From the NCBI RefSeq assembly GCF_003990915.1, contig NZ_BHXQ01000007.1, forward strand, positions 1 through 64,000: a stretch of DNA of 64,000 nucleotides, given 5' to 3'. The notes under the pieces are model-generated. The model worked only from the letters and a program-made list of their open reading frames with translations. It was not told the DNA's origin and ran no database searches. Positions 55,152 through 63,232 of the stretch are shown here, piece after piece (the stretch's first letter is position 1; the number at the start of each line of letters is the position of its first letter). The position numbers were made by a program, and so were the translations under genes. This stretch comes from Chryseotalea sanaruensis (GTDB lineage: Bacteria; Bacteroidota; Bacteroidia; Cytophagales; Cyclobacteriaceae).

Positions 55152-55595
55152 TTACTCCATCAAATGTTTCTCGGCCAGTTTAGACAACTCACTTGGATCT
55201 TGGATCAGGTGTTTTTCGTAGTGCGTTGGATTCCAGACTTCAACACGGTTACCCATCCCCACCAACATTAAATCTTTGTCGAGTTGGGCGTAGGTTAACA
55301 TGTTTTTAGGTAAGAGTATGCGACCGTTATTGTCCATCTCTACCGTTGCGATTCCAGCAAAGAAGTTCCGTTGTAGACTTCGGTACTCTTCATTGAATTC
55401 ACTTAATCCTGAAATTTTTGCGAACACCTTTTTGAACTCTACCATGGGGTAAATAATAAGATTTTGCTCAAAACCCCTCCGTATCACAAGCTCCTGGCTG
55501 TCCGCATCGGGTAGCTGGGCTTTGATCCGGGCAGGCAGAACTAGTCTGCCCTTGGCATCAAGCTTAATCTCATACTCACTGGTAAAGAAGGTCAT
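55152..55595 (-). CDS. mraZ: Transcriptional regulator MraZ
   Basis: The 147-residue protein consists of two SpoVT/AbrB-like MraZ domains. The first opens with EIKLDAKGRLVLPARIKAQL and the second with TVEMDNNGRILLPKNMLTYA; both carry the DxxGRxxxP motif. MraZ forms a ring and represses its own operon by binding tandem repeats upstream. Four such repeats are visible 46-86 nt upstream of this start, overlapping the promoter, so autoregulation of the dcw operon is likely. Confidence 0.97.
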   Translation of the reverse strand: MTFFTSEYEIKLDAKGRLVLPARIKAQLPDADSQELVIRRGFEQNLIIYPMVEFKKVFAKISGLSEFNEEYRSLQRNFFAGIATVEMDNNGRILLPKNMLTYAQLDKDLMLVGMGNRVEVWNPTHYEKHLIQDPSELSKLAEKHLME

Positions 55596-55624
55596 AGACG
55601 TAGTGGTTGTCTTTTTGTCCTAAA

Positions 55625-55654
55625 CAAACGTAAGGAAAATTTTCCCACTTTCAA
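55625..55654 (-). promoter_or_regulatory. Bacteroidota-type promoter of the dcw operon
   Basis: Reading the minus strand, TACGTTTG at 55632-55625 fits the -7 consensus TAnnTTTG. TTG at 55654-55652 lies 19 nt upstream at the -33 position. The expected start of transcription is near 55618, about 20 nt before the mraZ start codon. Confidence 0.65.
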
Positions 55655-55702
55655 CCACTTTACTACACTTTTTTACACTTTTAATGAAAAACTTACCACT
55701 TT
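55641..55702 (-). promoter_or_regulatory. MraZ operator: tandem AAAGTGK repeats at 10-bp period
   Basis: On the minus strand four consecutive 10-bp units read AAAGTGTAAA, AAAGTGTAGT, AAAGTGGTTG and AAAGTGGGAA (55681-55642). A fifth AAAGTGGTA lies about 21 bp further upstream, near 55702. The AAAGTG[T/G]NNN unit is the published MraZ-binding motif of Mollicutes. The third and fourth units overlap the -33 element, so binding would block RNA polymerase. Confidence 0.8.
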
Positions 55703-56354
55703 ATGACATTTAATGTGGGTTTAGGCTAAAAAATTAGACTGGAGCAGACTTCATTAGACTCTTTCTTAAATAATTAGACTGGGCATAAAAAATGGTCGAA
55801 ATCCGTTAAAAAAGCCATTTGTCAATGAAATTGACTTGATTGAGATAAAGTAGGCAGCTACCTAAGGAAACAGGCCGGTTTTACTTAAAAGTCCTTTTTT
55901 AGACTAAAAATGAGGTTTTCGGTTCTTTTAAAAATATTGAGTCATTATTTATGGCGCAGAAGGACTCAATAAATGACTGAATTGATATCCTGATAAAGCT
56001 TAAAGTGGGGGATTTGGTAGGAGGAGAAAAATATAGGCAACATTCCCAACATTATAGGACTTGGGAAGATAAGGCTAACAAGTCTTTAAAAAGGGGTACT
56101 GGTTATACTCATTAAACGAACTATTACAAATAGTCAGTCTTAAGCTGTTGGTTCAATTTTCTAAAAACAATCATAAGCTAAATGACACAATATCTGACGC
56201 GTTTCAACAATATCTCGCCTCATAATAAATTAGCATGAACTCTGGACAATATAAAAGTAAACTATTGGCTTTTTCACCATTGAATACAGTTTTGCCAAAT
56301 TGATAATAAATGATTTATTTGGATAGTCTTTACTCGTTCGACAATTAGATAGCC
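55703..56354. other. Intergenic region between mraZ and the exported-protein pair
   Basis: About 650 bases without a supported gene. The part next to the operator holds several copies of a TTAGACT-type heptamer (55735, 55753, 55775 and 55898 areas) with no even spacing. The right half is AT-rich and must carry the promoter of the plus-strand gene at 56355. Confidence 0.4.
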
Positions 56355-57065
56355 ATGAAACAAATCCTGCCAATTATTATTTTTTTAATCTGTCTTAGAT
56401 CCTACTCACAAAGTATTACTAACGTTACAAGTTTACAACAAGGAAACAACGCAATCATAAGCTATGATCTAAATGGAATATCTGGCACATCTTATTATGT
56501 GAAACTTTCGTACTCCGTAGATGGGGGGAAGAGTTTCAGTAATGAATTGGTTCAGGTATCAGGAGATGTTAAAAGTGGAGTTAAATCTGGAATCGGAAAA
56601 AAGATAGTCTGGGCGGCCGACAAAGAAATTAACTCTTTAGACGGTTCTGTTATATTCAAAGTTGAAGCTGAATCGAGAAAGCCAATGCCAAAACCAGTAA
56701 CAGTTGCCTCTTCAACCATTGAAGTGCTTAAGGTTAAACGAACTGGTGATAAGATACTCATTGAGTTTACTTTAACTCAGAATTCAGAAAAAGAAATTCA
56801 GGGCTATAGAATAAGAAATACATCTCAACTAACCGCCATTGATGGAAGGCAGTATTTAGCAACTCTAAGTAAACTTGGGCCACACTCCATTACTGATAAA
56901 GGGACAAGTGGAATAGTAGAATGTATTAGAGGTATCCCTGTTAGAGGTGAACTTACATTTGAAGTTGAGAACGAAGATTTAGTCATCCCTGCCATAAAGA
57001 TAGATTTATACTATCCCGGCTTTAATCAATTAGAGATTGTTGTAAAAAATATTCCAATAGAATGA
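56355..57065 (+). CDS. Exported Ig-like protein paired with a caspase-like protease
   Basis: The 236-residue protein has a signal peptide (about 1-18, ending SYSQ). An Ig-like domain at about 22-105 has the Bacteroidota pattern YDLNGISGTSYYVKLSYSVD and GKKIVWAADKEINSLDGSV. A second beta domain lies at about 120-235 with no recognised family. It overlaps the caspase gene by 4 nt (ATGA), so the two are made together. A role in displaying or presenting substrate to the protease is inference from this coupling. Confidence 0.7.
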   Translation: MKQILPIIIFLICLRSYSQSITNVTSLQQGNNAIISYDLNGISGTSYYVKLSYSVDGGKSFSNELVQVSGDVKSGVKSGIGKKIVWAADKEINSLDGSVIFKVEAESRKPMPKPVTVASSTIEVLKVKRTGDKILIEFTLTQNSEKEIQGYRIRNTSQLTAIDGRQYLATLSKLGPHSITDKGTSGIVECIRGIPVRGELTFEVENEDLVIPAIKIDLYYPGFNQLEIVVKNIPIE

Positions 57066-58078
57066 AGGTAATCCTAACACTTGCCATCTCTCTTTTACTC
57101 ACTAATACAGTAATTGGTCAAAAATTTTCAGGGTTGAGTGAGGCTGTTAACTTTAGCATCCCACAAAAAAGTGCTACTCTTATTGGAGTAAGTACTCCAA
57201 TCCATTTTAAAATTCGTCAAGGGGATACAATGTTTGGTGTGGGCCAAGCAAAGGTATTCGTCATTGGAAAGCAGCAAAAGACATTAATAAATGTTCCTGA
57301 GGCTAAAACAATAAAATCGAATAAAAATGAGCCTTCAACTATTCCTGACTTGGAAAATAATTTGCCTAAATACTATAGTCTAATAATCGGGATAAATGAT
57401 TACCAATTTGACAACGAGCGTTTACGTGATCTTAACAAAGCAGTTAACGATGCAAACAGCCTACAAAAAATACTGATTGAAAATTTTAACTTCCAAATAG
57501 ATAAATCGACAATTCTTATCAATCCAAACAGACAAGAGATCATCAAAGAACTGGAAAGTCTTGCAGATAGGATCACCTTAAAAGACAACCTTCTAATTTT
57601 TTATGCAGGTCATGGTGTATGGGATGAACGAATAAATATAGGCTACTGGCTTCCATCTGATGCAAAGATCGAGGATAAGTCAACATGGATTTCAAACAGC
57701 ACAATCCGGGATTACATTGCAGGCATAAACTCCAAGCATACTCTTTTAATAACAGATGCCTGTTTTAGTGGCAGCATTTTTAAAATGCGAGACATCGATT
57801 TATCTGACTATGGAATGTCAAATTTATATCGGTTGCCAAGTCGTAAAGCAATGACAAGCGGGACACTTACAGCTGTGCCTGATGAAAGCAAATTCATGCA
57901 ATACTTTATCAAAAGATTAATTGATACAGAGGGGAAGTATATAAGCGCCCGGCAATTATTTTATGGACTTGAAACAGCTGTCCTTAATAATACTAATACA
58001 GTTCCTCAATTTGGGGTAATTCAAGATACAGGAGACGAAGGCGGAGATTTTATATTTATCAGAAAGCAGAAAAATTGA
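57062..58078 (+). CDS. Exported caspase-family (peptidase C14) protease
   Basis: The 338-residue protein has a signal peptide (about 1-20) and an N-terminal region of about 80 residues. A caspase-fold domain starts at YYSLIIGINDYQF (about 105). The catalytic dyad is present: His184 in LIFYAGHGVWDE and Cys234 in LLITDACFSGSIF. Bacterial metacaspase-like enzymes usually cleave after Arg or Lys. The signal peptide puts this one outside the cytoplasm, unlike the cytosolic caspase-like defence effectors. Partner gene upstream overlaps by 4 nt. Confidence 0.88.
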   Translation: MKVILTLAISLLLTNTVIGQKFSGLSEAVNFSIPQKSATLIGVSTPIHFKIRQGDTMFGVGQAKVFVIGKQQKTLINVPEAKTIKSNKNEPSTIPDLENNLPKYYSLIIGINDYQFDNERLRDLNKAVNDANSLQKILIENFNFQIDKSTILINPNRQEIIKELESLADRITLKDNLLIFYAGHGVWDERINIGYWLPSDAKIEDKSTWISNSTIRDYIAGINSKHTLLITDACFSGSIFKMRDIDLSDYGMSNLYRLPSRKAMTSGTLTAVPDESKFMQYFIKRLIDTEGKYISARQLFYGLETAVLNNTNTVPQFGVIQDTGDEGGDFIFIRKQKN

Positions 58079-58929
58079 TTCATTCAATTTTTCTGATCGC
58101 AGCTCTGAGCTAAATGAGTTTCACATAAAGATACAAGCTACTAATAAGCCGTCACTTAATTAGTTTTTTCAAGAGAATAAAATAAATTGGCAGGCGCTAC
58201 ATCCTCAAAAAGGGCTTTTTTAATCGTCACATACTAGATTTTTTGGTTTCGCTTGCTGCATCCGAATCCTTTCGATTTAATTGTTGATAAACCAAAACAC
58301 TTGATTGTAGGACAGGTATATCATCGGTAAATTTTTAATGGCATACGAAGACGTTCTATTACTTTTTAAAGGTCTCAATTACTCTCAAACAATCAGATTA
58401 AAACCGCTTCCCCTTCTTACACTAGGGATTGATGTTTTCAATGATGTTGAGTATTTAAAGTTATTGTCCAATGTTTAACACATCGCTCTATAAGTTCTTC
58501 ATAAATTTCCAATTAGATTTTAATGGAATTGAAATTGGTCTAGCAAGGTTAAGAATTTGTCAACTTGTACTATAAAATAAATGGCAAAAATTCTTCTAGT
58601 TCGTTCCACAGATTTCACTATTCTACATATCAATATACTTTTCTACATTAATTTAATCATCAAAGCTTCTATTCTGAGATTGAAGCCTATAACTGCTTAA
58701 ATCACATTTTTAACAACTGAAGCTCAGTCAGGCATTCGCATTTAAGTTATAAAATATCCATTAGTATTTCAATATAATCAAAAAGCATAAAGTCAATTGC
58801 AATTTCTATAAATCCTCTAATCTGGAATTCAATTCTTTATTTATACAAAATACTTAATTTTTGGTTGGGGGCGGGGTAACTAAAGGTTAAGTACGATAAC
58901 AAAGTCCATAGATATATCAAAATTTTAAT
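58079..58929. other. Long AT-rich intergenic region before the DNA-modification locus
   Basis: These 850 bases contain no confident gene. A 46-codon frame from ATG 58338 to TAA 58478 is the longest plausible small ORF but has no recognised family or ribosome-binding site. The right end (58860-58929) likely holds the promoter of the following gene. Confidence 0.45.
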
Positions 58930-59406
58930 ATGGACAACAATAATAATCACGTAAAATTAAATTCCTTTAATTGTAGTTTTCAGCTATCAGGTGAATATTG
59001 GGAAGAAGTAACTCTTGACGATTTCTATTTTGAAAATGCTTTAGAAGTCTACAAGAAAAAAGAATTCTTTAATCAAAAGAAAATCGAATTGAATGAAGGT
59101 AAAACTAAAATACTTCCCCTAATATATAATAAGGGAGAAGGATTAATGGTTTGGCAAAGAATAAAACAAGACAAAGGTTTTGAGACAGAGTTGGTTCTAT
59201 TCATTAATAAATCGTTTGTGCTAAGCGTACCCTTGATTCATGATGCAGTAACAATTGTAAAAATGCTATGGAATTTCGATCCTATCAAAGTAAAAATTAT
59301 ACCATCAAATATTGCAACACAAACTGGATATTGTTTTGAACTCGCAGGATGGAAGAAAATAATTGACAAAGCGGAAACGGTGCCCGTTTATAGATGCACA
59401 TATTGA
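58930..59406 (+). CDS. Unknown protein upstream of the DNA-modification locus
   Basis: The 158-residue soluble protein has no signal peptide or membrane helix. Distinct segments are LSGEYWEEVTLDDFYFENAL, LVLFINKSFVLSVPLIHDAV and GYCFELAGWKKIIDKAETVP. It lies 230 nt upstream of the cysteine desulfurase on the same strand and shares its AT-rich composition, so it may be part of the same locus. The gap, however, is large enough for a separate transcription unit. The family was not recognised. Confidence 0.55.
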   Translation: MDNNNNHVKLNSFNCSFQLSGEYWEEVTLDDFYFENALEVYKKKEFFNQKKIELNEGKTKILPLIYNKGEGLMVWQRIKQDKGFETELVLFINKSFVLSVPLIHDAVTIVKMLWNFDPIKVKIIPSNIATQTGYCFELAGWKKIIDKAETVPVYRCTY

Positions 59407-59636
59407 ATTACAGACTGCTATTTGATCGTAAAGCGAATACTGCAAAGTCTTCCTAGATTTATAAATTAACTAAACTATATCAGGAACAACTTTTTAGATT
59501 AAAGATCAAAAAACTAAAAAAATAGTTTTTGATTAATGTTAAGTTGCTTATATTGACAGACAGAATAGAGATAAGAATTCAAAAACCTCGTGTGACTTTC
59601 TTAAAACCTTACTTCAATAATTAAGCAGCTATTTCA

Positions 59637-60800
59637 ATGAGTGAACATATTTTCTTCGATAACAACTCTACTACTCAAATGGATCAAAGGGTTTTAGAAG
59701 CGATGATCCCTTATTTTACCCAAAAATATGTGAATGCGGCAAGCTCACATTCTTTTGGTTTACAAATTAGAAAGGAATTAGAAGAAGCTAAAGCTGATGT
59801 CGCAAATTTAATTAAATGCAATTTAGATGATTTAATATTTACTTCCGGAGCTACTGAGAGCATAAATCTCGCCATAAAGGGATTTGCACTAAAGAACAGT
59901 CATAAGGGTAAGCATATTATTACTGTTACTACTGAACACAAGGCTGTGATTGAAACTTGTAAGTACTTAGAATCTATCGGGTTTGAAATAACCTATTTAC
60001 CTGTCGATAATATGGGCGCTCTAAATCTAAATCAATTAAAAGCGTCTATAAAGAAATCTACCATCTTAATAAGTATAATGTGGGTTAATAATGAAATTGG
60101 GACAATTCATCCAATCGAGGAAATTGCAAAAATAGCGAATGAATACAACGTCATGCTTTTCTCGGATATAACGCAAGCTGTTTCCAAACTTGAGGTTAAC
60201 TTAAATTCCGTACCACTAGACATGGCAGCCTTCTCAGGTCACAAATTTTATGGTCCAAAAGGAATAGGAGTTCTTTACGTAAGAAATCGAAAAAAGAATA
60301 GAGAAAGTATTTTACCGTTATTACATGGTGGTGGCCAAGAATCTGGTCTAAGGAGTGGTACACAAAATGTTCCAGGGATTATCGGAATTGGTAAAGCTTC
60401 AAAGTTAGCACTAAATGAAATGGATAGCGACCGAATAAGAACTACTGCAAATAGAGATCTCCTTGAAAAAAATTTACTGGAAATCCCAAATTGCGTTATA
60501 AATGGGGGAATATCAAATCGAATTTTTAACCTTACAAACATTTCGTTTGGCGATATAGATCACAATCTAATATTGAGAAAACTTAAAAATATATCTGTTT
60601 CTAATGGATCAGCATGTTTATCATCACTTATCCAGCCATCTCATGTTATCAAAGCGTTAGGTTATAGTGATGAAAGAGCATTAAATTCACTAAGATTTAG
60701 TCTCGGTAAATTCAATTCCTCGCAAGAAGTTAAAAAAACTGTAGAAGAAATCAAAAGTATCTTAAATACTTTAATCTATCAGAATGTTAAAGCAAATTAA
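59637..60800 (+). CDS. dndA: Cysteine desulfurase, DndA/IscS/NifS type
   Basis: The 387-residue class V aminotransferase-fold PLP enzyme removes sulfur from cysteine. Visible are the N-terminal FFDNNSTTQMD, the cofactor motif FTSGATESINLAIKG, the PLP-binding His202-Lys203 in FSGHKFYGPKGIG, and the persulfide-carrying Cys327 in SNGSACLSS. The neighbouring helicase and DndD-like ATPase point to the DndA role, supplying sulfur for DNA phosphorothioation. A housekeeping IscS would sit with iscU/iscA instead. It overlaps the helicase gene by 17 nt. The symbol is given on context. Confidence 0.8.
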   Translation: MSEHIFFDNNSTTQMDQRVLEAMIPYFTQKYVNAASSHSFGLQIRKELEEAKADVANLIKCNLDDLIFTSGATESINLAIKGFALKNSHKGKHIITVTTEHKAVIETCKYLESIGFEITYLPVDNMGALNLNQLKASIKKSTILISIMWVNNEIGTIHPIEEIAKIANEYNVMLFSDITQAVSKLEVNLNSVPLDMAAFSGHKFYGPKGIGVLYVRNRKKNRESILPLLHGGGQESGLRSGTQNVPGIIGIGKASKLALNEMDSDRIRTTANRDLLEKNLLEIPNCVINGGISNRIFNLTNISFGDIDHNLILRKLKNISVSNGSACLSSLIQPSHVIKALGYSDERALNSLRFSLGKFNSSQEVKKTVEEIKSILNTLIYQNVKAN

Positions 60801-63015
60801 TTGGCCATCAAATCGAACATTCAGATCTGGAGACGAAATTGAGCCTATCCAATTTTATTTAAACTGCCTTTGCAATAGTAAACATCTTGATCTTTTGCTA
60901 GGTTATTTCAGTTCAGGAGCTGTAAATATTCTTGCACTTGGATTTGCAAAATTTTTGTACTCAGGAGGTAAAGTTAGAATGGTTATTAATAATGTTTTAT
61001 CCGAAAAGGATAAAGAAGCGATTGAAAAGGGACAGGCAGGTGTAGTCGATAATAAAATAATAGATATTAACAACATAAAAGAACTTAAAAGATCATTGAA
61101 TGATTATGGGCATCATTTCTTTGAATGTTTAGCATGGTTAATCGCTAACAATAAAATATCAATCAAAATAATTAAACCAAAAAATAGAGATGGTATATCT
61201 CACTACAAATCTGGTATGTTCTCCGATGAGTTAGATTCTATTGGATTTAAGGCTTCATGTAATTTTACAGCATTTGGGTTAGCTGAAAACCTAGAAGAGC
61301 TTGACAGTTTTTTTGAATGGGAGGATAATAGATCTTCACAATGGGTAAATAGTCAGAATAAATATTTTCAGGAAATATTTTCTGGATCAGCTAGTTTTGT
61401 TCAATACCTAACAACAGAGAATGTAATTGTTGCGATAACGAAAGAATTTTTGAATAAAGATATAAATGAACTTGTTATTCAAGAAAAAGAGCTTCTAGAA
61501 CGTAAAGCTAAATTATTGGGTAATAAAAAAGTAAGAAGTGCCTTTGAGAAAGTTATAATAGAAATTGAAGAAATAATAAGAGAACCACGGTTTCCTTACC
61601 CAGAAGGAGCTAGAGATTATCAAAATGAAGCTTACAAAAAATGGGTTTCAAATGGTCAAAAAGGGATATTTGCAATGGCAACTGGGACGGGGAAGACAAT
61701 AACATCGCTTAATTGTGTTTTGAAAGAATACAAAAAAAGTAATGACAAACACTATCGAGTCTTAATACTTGTCCCAACTATAACCCTAGTTGATCAATGG
61801 GAAAAAGAAGCGAGAAGTTTCAATTTTAAAGAAGTGTTTAAGGTAACCTCAAAAGTTTCTTGGGAACATGAAATAACAACTCTGTTATCAACATCAAAAA
61901 GAATTCCTGTCTCTTTTATTCTTATAACCACTTACTCGTCATTTATAAAACAAAAATTTCAATCATTGGTCGATAATTTACCAAGTGATACCATTTTTAT
62001 TGCTGATGAAGGGCACAATTTGGCTAGCCCAAAGGTTTCAAGCCTTTTAAAGAATTTTTCTTTAAATAAAAGAATTGGATTATCAGCTACACCAAAAAGG
62101 ATCTATGATGTCGAAGGTACAGAAAAGATGGAGGAGTTTTTTTCTGATAAAGAGCCGTATACTTACTCTTTCTCAATGGAAAGAGCAATTAGAGAAGGTG
62201 TACTTTGTGAGTACAAATACTTTCCTAAAATAATCGAACTTATGGAAGACGAACTCGAAGGATATATTCAACTTAGTGATAGATTGGCAAAGCTTTACAA
62301 ATACAAAAAGTCCGATGATAATACTAGACTAATCGAAATGCTTCTGCTAGAAAGAAAAAGAATTATACATAAAGCTAAAAATAAATTACCTGCAGTTGTA
62401 AAAATTTTAAAAGATCAAATTTCCGAAAAAGGCAATCTAAAATACACATTCGTCTATGTTCCTGAGGGTGAAGCATTTGAAATAAATGAGAATGTGGAAG
62501 AGCGACTTGAAGAGAATATTAAAATCATTAATCAGTACACCAGAGCTATTGGGCGGATTGATGATAAGATACTTGTGAATGAATTCATTAGCGGTATGAA
62601 GAATCGTGATGAGATACTAGATCAATTCCAAGAAGGACATATTGATGTAATTGCATCAATGAAATGTTTAGATGAAGGAGTGGACATTCCTAGGGCAGAA
62701 ACAGCAATCTTTTGCAGTAGTACTGGAAATCCGCGACAGTTTATTCAAAGGAGAGGTAGAATACTTCGTAAACATAAGGACAAAAGATTTGCATCAATCC
62801 ATGATTTGATTGTAATCCCAAAATTAAATAAAGAATCTGGCGATACTGAAAATTATAATTTAGAAAGGAGCTTAGTCAGAACTGAACTAGAAAGAGTAAT
62901 GTATTTTGCATCACTATCAAAAAACCCATACTATACTGAAGATACATTTTCAGAAGTCTGCAAAAAATATAATCTAAACATTTACAACATTCAAAAAGAA
63001 TTAGCCTCGATATGA
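60784..63015 (+). CDS. Superfamily 2 helicase with N-terminal PLD-like domain, Dnd-associated
   Basis: The 743-residue protein has an N-terminal phospholipase-D-like nuclease region (about 20-180) with the HxK core His140-Tyr-Lys142 in ISHYKSGMFSD. A restriction-type SF2 helicase follows: motif I ATGTGKT (299-305), motif II DEGH (408-411, not the common DEAH), motif III SATP (434-437) and motif VI QRRGR (655-659). Helicases of this build, with a nuclease at the front, occur beside dnd genes as candidate restriction components. It overlaps the desulfurase by 17 nt and the next gene by 4 nt, so it is part of the operon. Confidence 0.82.
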   Translation: MLKQINWPSNRTFRSGDEIEPIQFYLNCLCNSKHLDLLLGYFSSGAVNILALGFAKFLYSGGKVRMVINNVLSEKDKEAIEKGQAGVVDNKIIDINNIKELKRSLNDYGHHFFECLAWLIANNKISIKIIKPKNRDGISHYKSGMFSDELDSIGFKASCNFTAFGLAENLEELDSFFEWEDNRSSQWVNSQNKYFQEIFSGSASFVQYLTTENVIVAITKEFLNKDINELVIQEKELLERKAKLLGNKKVRSAFEKVIIEIEEIIREPRFPYPEGARDYQNEAYKKWVSNGQKGIFAMATGTGKTITSLNCVLKEYKKSNDKHYRVLILVPTITLVDQWEKEARSFNFKEVFKVTSKVSWEHEITTLLSTSKRIPVSFILITTYSSFIKQKFQSLVDNLPSDTIFIADEGHNLASPKVSSLLKNFSLNKRIGLSATPKRIYDVEGTEKMEEFFSDKEPYTYSFSMERAIREGVLCEYKYFPKIIELMEDELEGYIQLSDRLAKLYKYKKSDDNTRLIEMLLLERKRIIHKAKNKLPAVVKILKDQISEKGNLKYTFVYVPEGEAFEINENVEERLEENIKIINQYTRAIGRIDDKILVNEFISGMKNRDEILDQFQEGHIDVIASMKCLDEGVDIPRAETAIFCSSTGNPRQFIQRRGRILRKHKDKRFASIHDLIVIPKLNKESGDTENYNLERSLVRTELERVMYFASLSKNPYYTEDTFSEVCKKYNLNIYNIQKELASI

Positions 63016-63224
63016 CAAAAGATGAAATTTTAAAGAGTTACCTAAATGACCCTTTATTCCAAGAAATGGATTATATGTCCAAAGAAAAATGCGAGAAAAT
63101 ACAATTTGGTGAGTCTAGCGGGGTAAAATTAGTAGAAATAATTAAGCTGGCTATTTCGGGAAATATTGACAGAGAATCTGAGCAAATTACTTTAAGAAAA
63201 ATTTTATCATATCTCAATAAATAA
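63012..63224 (+). CDS. 70-residue protein of the DNA-modification operon
   Basis: The small, helical, charged protein overlaps the helicase stop by 4 nt (ATGA) and is followed after 8 nt by the DndD-like ATPase. Marks are EMDYMSKEKCEKIQFGE and IIKLAISGNIDRESEQIT, with no signal peptide. It may correspond to a small accessory protein described near DNA-modification systems. It is shorter than DndE (about 110-130 residues) and its identity with that protein is not supported. Co-translation with its neighbours makes a real gene very likely. Confidence 0.65.
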   Translation: MTKDEILKSYLNDPLFQEMDYMSKEKCEKIQFGESSGVKLVEIIKLAISGNIDRESEQITLRKILSYLNK

Positions 63225-63232
63225 ATTGAAAC

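Noticed and set aside
58338..58478. 46-codon frame in the gap before the DNA-modification locus
   Set aside because: No ribosome-binding site, family resemblance or tight spacing supports it. It is mentioned only in the gap entry.
63012..63224. Calling the 70-residue protein DndE
   Set aside because: It is much shorter than DndE and lies before the DndD-like gene and not after it. No DndE motif was recognised.
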